DNA of 64,000 nt from Streptomyces hoynatensis. GTDB lineage: Bacteria > Actinomycetota > Actinomycetes > Streptomycetales > Streptomycetaceae. Positions 59,518 through 64,000 of the stretch are shown here, one piece after another. The notes under the pieces were generated by a model, which was not told the origin of the DNA, did not search any database, and was given only the letters and a program-made list of their open reading frames with translations. A program made the position numbers and the translations under genes. Within the stretch, counting starts at the first letter, position 1, and every line of letters begins with the position of its first letter. The stretch is taken from NCBI RefSeq assembly GCF_003626535.1, contig NZ_RBAL01000015.1, positions 1-64,000 on the forward strand, written 5' to 3'.

Positions 59518-60257
59518 GCCTGCCGCATCCGCTGCCGGGGGCCGTGGGCCTCTCGCACCTGTCCGCCTACGACTGGGAGGCGGCGGACGGGGTGTGCGGC
59601 GGCAGCCCGCACCTGCACCTGGTGTGCACGGAAGGCTACGTGGTGACGGCGGGCCGGGGCGCGGTGCAGACGCTCAGCCCCGACGGCTACCGCGACCTCC
59701 CGCTGGAGGCGGGGTCGGTCGCCTGGTTCACGCCCGGCACCGTGCACCGCATGGTGCAGGGCGGCGGGCTGCGGATCACGGTGCTGATGCAGAACAGCGG
59801 GCTGCCGGAGGCGGGGGACGCGGTGTTCACCTTCCCCACCGAGGTGCTGGAGGACCCCGAGCGGTACGCCGCCGCGGCCGCGCTCCCGGCCGGGACGGGC
59901 CCGGAGGTGGCGGCCGCGGCCCGCAGGCGCCGGGACCTGGCGGTGGCGGGCTTCCTGCCGCTGCGCGAGGCCCTGCAGGCCGGGGACAACGAGCCCTACC
60001 TGCGGTTTCAGCAGGCGGCTGCCCGCCTGGTCCGCGCCAGGGTGCCCACCTGGCGGGAGCTGTGGCGGGCCGGGGCCCTGGCCGCGGCGGAGCGCACCGG
60101 CGCGCAGCTCGACGCCCTGGAGGCGGGCGATCCGCGGTATCTGGCCGAGGCCACGGCGTTCGGCGCCCGCCCCACGCGGCTGGGCGGGTACGGGATGTGC
60201 GGGCGGCGCGACGAGTACGCGCTGCCCGGAGTCACGCTCCCCCAGTCCGGCGACTGA
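59514..60257 (+). CDS. Cupin-domain protein
   Basis: A 247-residue protein with an N-terminal cupin (GGSPHLHLVCTEGYVVTAGR, EAGSVAWFTPGTVHRMVQGG: the two His-rich cupin motifs) and a helical C-terminal half. It is probably a sugar isomerase or binding factor of the same catabolic operon. GTG 59514 overlaps the previous stop; GTG 59511 is equally possible. Confidence 0.83.
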   Translation: MSLPHPLPGAVGLSHLSAYDWEAADGVCGGSPHLHLVCTEGYVVTAGRGAVQTLSPDGYRDLPLEAGSVAWFTPGTVHRMVQGGGLRITVLMQNSGLPEAGDAVFTFPTEVLEDPERYAAAAALPAGTGPEVAAAARRRRDLAVAGFLPLREALQAGDNEPYLRFQQAAARLVRARVPTWRELWRAGALAAAERTGAQLDALEAGDPRYLAEATAFGARPTRLGGYGMCGRRDEYALPGVTLPQSGD

Positions 60258-60263
60258 GCGCGC

Positions 60264-60302
60264 GGCGGGCGCGCGGGTGCCTCGCGCGCCCGCGCGCCCG
60301 CC
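60264..60302. terminator. Terminator between the cupin and LacI genes
   Basis: A perfect 14-bp stem (GGCGGGCGCGCGGG, 60264-60277, complement at 60289-60302) with an 11-base loop, between convergent genes. Confidence 0.65.
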
Positions 60303-60358
60303 GGAGTGCGGGGGGCCGGCGTCCCGCCGGGGCGGGGCGGGCGGCGCCGCGGCGCGGC

Positions 60359-61447
60359 TCAGGAGCCGCGGGTGCGCCCCGTGCGGGCGCGCCCCGCGCG
60401 GGTGGGGCCGGCGGGCGCCGGGCCCGTGGAGTCGCGCAGGATGATGCGGTTGAAGTTCGTCATCTCCTGGGGGCCGAAGTCGGGTTCGCCGCGCAGCAGG
60501 GCGAGCAGCCGGCGCACCGCCTCGCGCCCCTGGCGTTCCCGGTCCTCGCTGATGGTGGTGAGGGAGGGGCGGAAGAAGCGGCTGAGTTCCAGATCGTCCC
60601 AGCCGAAGACGCTGACGTCCTCCGGCACCCGCAGCCCGACGCTCTGCAGCCCGGTGATGACCCCGTAGGCGACCTGGTCGGAGGCGGCGAACACCGCGGT
60701 GGCGCCGGAGCGCGCGATGACCTCCCGGGCGGCGTGCCAGCCGGACTCGACGCTCCAGTCGCCCTCGATCAGCGCGCGGGATTCGAGCCCAAGATCGGCG
60801 ACGGTCGCCTCGTACACCGCGCGCCGGTCCCTGGCGGAGGACCACTCGGCGGGGCCCGCGACGTGGGCGAAGCGGCGGTGCCCTCGCTCCGCGAGGTACC
60901 GCAGCAGCTCGGCGGCGCGCGAGCCCTCGGCGAAGAAGCCGAGGGTGCGCATGTTGTCGTCGTAGACGCCGTCCACGACGATCGGCACCGGGAAGTCGGA
61001 CAGCGCAAGCCCGCCGAAGCTGCTGCCGAGCGAGGTGAACGACAGGATGCCGTCGGTGCTTTCCGGCTGCAGCAGCGCCTCGAGGCGGGACGTGCGGGTG
61101 GCGGCGTCCCCTTCGAGGCTGACCACGTCCAGGAGGTAGCCCGCCTCGTGCGCCGCGGCCGCGGCCCCGGACAGGACCCGGGTGGGCACGCGTTCCGCGC
61201 TGCCGGGGAGGATGACGGTGATCCGGTGGGTCCTGCGGGTGCGCATCGTCCGCGCCGCCCGGTTGGGCCGGTATCCCAGTTCGGCGACCGCCTGTTCCAC
61301 CCGCCGGGTGGTCTCCGGGCGCATGGTGGGGTCCTTGTGCAGGAAGCGGGACACCGTCTGGTGCGACACGCCCGCGAGTTTGGCCACCTCGTAAATGGTC
61401 GGCGGCTTCTTCCTGGCGCGCGGTTCCCCGGGCGGCTTCTTTACCAT
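60359..61447 (-). CDS. LacI-family transcriptional regulator
   Basis: A 362-residue LacI repressor. The helix-turn-helix is TIYEVAKLAGVSHQTVSRFL with hinge YRPNRAARTMRTRRT, then a periplasmic-binding-like sugar domain ending FGWDDLELSRFFRPSLTTIS. It is convergent to the sugar-catabolic operon and is the natural candidate to bind the GTGATCGWTCAC sites at 53836 and 57373. ATG 61447 is used; a GTG nine bases upstream is possible. A 9-bp inverted repeat (CGCCACCCT / AGGGTGGCG) lies just upstream at about 61451-61495. Confidence 0.93.
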   Translation of the reverse strand: MVKKPPGEPRARKKPPTIYEVAKLAGVSHQTVSRFLHKDPTMRPETTRRVEQAVAELGYRPNRAARTMRTRRTHRITVILPGSAERVPTRVLSGAAAAAHEAGYLLDVVSLEGDAATRTSRLEALLQPESTDGILSFTSLGSSFGGLALSDFPVPIVVDGVYDDNMRTLGFFAEGSRAAELLRYLAERGHRRFAHVAGPAEWSSARDRRAVYEATVADLGLESRALIEGDWSVESGWHAAREVIARSGATAVFAASDQVAYGVITGLQSVGLRVPEDVSVFGWDDLELSRFFRPSLTTISEDRERQGREAVRRLLALLRGEPDFGPQEMTNFNRIILRDSTGPAPAGPTRAGRARTGRTRGS

Positions 61448-61994
61448 GTCCGCCACCCTATCCGCCGCACGCCTCGCCGTAAGTGGCAGGGTGGCGCGAA
61501 TTCTCCCGCCGGAACGGCCGGGTTGCGCGGCCGGGGAAGGCGGGCCCGGCCGGCCGGATTCGGGAATCTCCCGCGGGCCGGAAACACGCCCGCCCTTCCG
61601 GCCCGGCCCGCGGCGCGCCCCGCGCCCCTGCGCTGCCCGGCCTTCTCTCCTGCTTCCCCGCTTCCCAGAAAACCGGGCGCTCCCGGAAAACCGCCTGCGC
61701 CTTCTCCCTTCGAATGCCGGGGCGGCCCCGGAAAGGGGGAAAGCCGCCGGCGCAGGCGCCTCCCCGAATGGGCGCGGTGGGCGCGGGCGAAATCGCGGGA
61801 CGGGCCGCGCGGGCGGAAAGGCGGCGGAAACAGGGCGGTAAGACGGCGGGAAGTCGACCCCTCGGGTGAGGGGGCGGGGCCGCCCGTCCCGGCCGTCCGC
61901 GGCGCCCGCGGGGGCCGCATACGATGAAACCCGGCAAAGCGCCACATCTCGGCTGTCACCAGACGCCGTCCTCGGCCACGACGGGAGCAGCGGC
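61448..61994. other. Intergenic region, no gene seen
   Basis: A 547-base GC-rich stretch between the divergent LacI and PGPGW genes. It contains the inverted repeat near the LacI start and scattered short hairpins but no credible coding sequence. Confidence 0.5.
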
Positions 61995-62447
61995 ATGCAG
62001 TACGGACGGGCCTTCCGGCGGGCCCTCGCCCTGACCGTGGGCGGCCTGCTGGTGCTGGCCGGGCTGGCGCTGCTGGTGCTTCCCGGGCCGGGGCTGTTGC
62101 TGGTACTGGCCGGTCTCGTGGTCCTGGCGCAGGAGTTCCCCGGCGTGGCGCGTTTCGTGGCCCCGGTGCGGGAGCGCGCCATGAAGGCCGCGGAGGACAG
62201 CGTCTCCTCGCCCTGGCGGATCGCGGGTTCCGTGGCGACCGCCCTCGCCCTGGCCGGGGCGGGCGTGGTGTGGGGCCTGGTGCCGGCGCTGCCGTTCAGC
62301 GGCTGGAGCACCGGGGTCGCCCTGATGATCTCCTCCGCCCTGCTCTGCGTCCTGCTGGTGTGGAGCAGGCAGCAGGTGCGCGTGCAGCGGGCCCGTGGGG
62401 AGCGCCCGCCGTCCGGCCCTGAGCCGCGGGACGGACGGGGGCGCTGA
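61995..62447 (+). CDS. PGPGW-motif (TIGR02611-like) membrane protein
   Basis: A 150-residue membrane protein with LVLPGPGLLLVLAGLVVLAQ close to the family's PGPGW motif, a cytoplasmic linker, and two further hydrophobic segments (ATALALAGAGVVWGLVPALP, VALMISSALLCVLLVW). A common actinobacterial family of unknown function. ATG 61995 has GGGAG upstream. Confidence 0.87.
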   Translation: MQYGRAFRRALALTVGGLLVLAGLALLVLPGPGLLLVLAGLVVLAQEFPGVARFVAPVRERAMKAAEDSVSSPWRIAGSVATALALAGAGVVWGLVPALPFSGWSTGVALMISSALLCVLLVWSRQQVRVQRARGERPPSGPEPRDGRGR

Positions 62448-62477
62448 GGCCGGGTCGCGGCCCGGGCCGTTGGGGCG

Positions 62478-64000
62478 TCAGTCCTTGTGCGCCGGCCTCA
62501 GGTGCGTGTAGAGGATGGCCTGGTCGGGGTGGCTCCAGGTGGCGGGGAAGGCGTACATGTCCTCCGCCGAGGGCCAGCCGCCGAACTTCTCGGCGTGGAA
62601 CTCCGTCGTCGTGCCCGCCGTCAGCAGCGGGATGTAGGGCATGTCCTGCTCGATGCGCGCCTGGATGGCGTCGTAGTGCGCCCGGCGCGCCTCGGTGTCC
62701 GCGGGGTCCGTCCGGCGCAGGGCCTCGATGGCCGCGTCGACCTCGGGCACGGAGTAGCGGGAGTAGTTGGTCGAGGCGGACTCGCCCACCTCGGCGGTGT
62801 TCTCCGAGCCGAAGAAGTAGCTGTACAGGTAGTACGGGTCGGCGGCCGGGCCCGGGTAGAGGGCGTCGATCAGCAGCTCGAAGTCGCCGCGGGCGCGGGC
62901 GTCCAGCATCTCGTTGGCGGAGACCTGCGCCACCGTCAGCTCGATCCCGGCCGCGGCGAGCTGCTCGGTGAGGACGTCGAGGGCGGTGATGTAGTCGTTC
63001 CAGCCGACGACGACCTTGACGGTCAGGGAGAGCCGCTCGCCGTCGCGGGCGTAGAAGCCGTCGCCGTCGCGGGCGTAGCCGGCGCCGGTGAGGATCTCGT
63101 CCACCCGGTCCTGGTCGGCGCTCATCGGGGCGGTCGGGTCCTCCAGCTCGCCGGAGACGAGGGCCGCGTCGCGCTCCGGCAGGGCGAAGCCGGGGGACAC
63201 CTCGCCGCCGGTGTCCTGGAAGGCGAGCGCGTTGAGCTGCTCGCGGTCCATCGCGTAGTAGACGGCGCGCCGGACGGCCGGGTCGGTCTGCGGGCCCTCG
63301 CAGCCGAGGTCCGGGTTGGCGCAGGTGTCGAGCACCGTCTGGTTCATGGGCACGGTGATGGCCTGGTAGCCCGGGTAGTCCTCCTCGACGTGGGCGATGT
63401 CGGGGACGGGCCCGCTGAAGACGTCGACCTGGCCGGCGGACAGGGCGTCCGCGGTCGCCTGGTTGCCCGAGAGCGCGTCGTACCTGACGTGCGTCAGGGC
63501 CGGTTCGCCGCCCCAGTAGCCGGGGTTGGCGGTCAGCGTGAAGGACTGGGGCTTGAACTCGGTCAGCGTGTAGGGGCCGGTGCCCACCGGCTCGTTGACG
63601 GGGTCGGTGCCGGGGTCCTCGATCGCGCTCCAGAGGTGCTCGGGCACGATCCAGATCTTGCCGAGGAGTTGCGGGCCGTCCATGTAGGCCGGCCCCTCGA
63701 AGGAGACGAGGACGTGGGTGGGGTCCACCACCTCGGTGGTGCCGGAGAAGCCGGTGGTGTTGGGCACGCCGCCCGAGGCGAGCAGGTCGAAGGTGAACTT
63801 GACGTCGTCCGCGGTGAACTCCTCGCCGTCCGACCAGGAGACGCCGTCGCGCAGCGTGATCGACAGCTCGGTGCCGTCCTCGTTCCAGGCGTAGTCGGTG
63901 CCGAGCAGCGGGGTGGGCTCCTGGCTCCGGCCGGCGAGGTTGAAGTAGAAGAGCGACTCGAAGATGGTGCCCGAGCCCTCGATGGCGTTCGGCGAGTACG
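62478..64000 (-). CDS. Peptide/nickel-type ABC substrate-binding protein (5' end off window)
   Basis: The C-terminal part, about 507 codons, of a family 5 extracellular solute-binding protein for oligopeptides or similar solutes. The pattern TELSITLRDGVSWSDGEEFT then ADDVKFTFDLLASGGV lies near the window edge, with TGPYTLTEFKPQSFTLTANP and VRRAVYYAMDREQLNALAF further on. The frame continues through the edge without a start, so the signal peptide is outside. Confidence 0.92.
   Translation of the reverse strand, partial: YSPNAIEGSGTIFESLFYFNLAGRSQEPTPLLGTDYAWNEDGTELSITLRDGVSWSDGEEFTADDVKFTFDLLASGGVPNTTGFSGTTEVVDPTHVLVSFEGPAYMDGPQLLGKIWIVPEHLWSAIEDPGTDPVNEPVGTGPYTLTEFKPQSFTLTANPGYWGGEPALTHVRYDALSGNQATADALSAGQVDVFSGPVPDIAHVEEDYPGYQAITVPMNQTVLDTCANPDLGCEGPQTDPAVRRAVYYAMDREQLNALAFQDTGGEVSPGFALPERDAALVSGELEDPTAPMSADQDRVDEILTGAGYARDGDGFYARDGERLSLTVKVVVGWNDYITALDVLTEQLAAAGIELTVAQVSANEMLDARARGDFELLIDALYPGPAADPYYLYSYFFGSENTAEVGESASTNYSRYSVPEVDAAIEALRRTDPADTEARRAHYDAIQARIEQDMPYIPLLTAGTTTEFHAEKFGGWPSAEDMYAFPATWSHPDQAILYTHLRPAHKD

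Overview
The window is very GC-rich actinomycete DNA and reads as a Streptomyces chromosome arm or core-flank. Signs of this are a complete conservon (cvnABCD plus a CYP157-type P450), WhiJ-type XRE/DUF397/ATP-binding gene clusters, an orphan DUF574-type SAM methyltransferase, CUT1 sugar transporters without their own ATPase, a DasR-type site in front of a chitin-type LPMO gene, and many GTG/TTG starts with ATGA/GTGA overlaps.

Layout. 1-6092 (leftward): a fatty-acid/acyl-CoA degradation operon in transcription order CoA-transferase, acyl-CoA dehydrogenase, thiolase, and a FadB/J-type bifunctional enzyme running off the window. 6348-10969: a ROK repressor divergent from a CUT1 sugar ABC operon (binding protein and two permeases). 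11079-11599: a RelE-like/DUF6247-like toxin-antitoxin pair. 11888-17763: a degenerate kinase fused to an extracytoplasmic binding domain, a class V aminotransferase, an endonuclease V gene with an internal deletion, glyA behind a ZTP riboswitch, and a dodecin with an insert. 17976-21837: the conservon, whose P450 reading frame is broken at a G7 tract. 22210-30100: PfkB kinase, two XRE regulators, SAM methyltransferase, DUF397 and RsbW-like genes flanking a striking 12-bp repeat array, a MocR regulator and an orphan type II thioesterase.

30310-42000 is an accessory island starting at a tRNA-Leu(GAG) gene. It holds two integrase remnants, a resolvase remnant, a Tn3-family transposase remnant, a MazG-like gene, a TetR/SDR pair with two perfect operators, a secreted polyester-hydrolase (cutinase) homologue, a secreted SH3-like protein and, at its far end, a translationally coupled pair: a 1147-residue TPR-CHAT caspase-like protein and a membrane protein. 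The CHAT pair is the best candidate for an undescribed defence or cell-death system.

42095-52144 carries a DUF6332 protein, a serine hydrolase/TetR pair, a membrane protein with a two-component system, a glycerophosphotransferase-like gene preceded by fourteen 7-bp repeats, and an NB-ARC/TPR STAND ATPase. 52477-53154 is an AA10 LPMO with a DasR-like site. 53836-61447 is a sugar-utilisation regulon: an ABC transporter, an oxidoreductase, a PmoA-like (DUF6807) protein, a cupin, and a LacI regulator, with matching GTGATCGWTCAC palindromes before both operons. The window closes with a PGPGW membrane protein and a partial peptide-binding protein.
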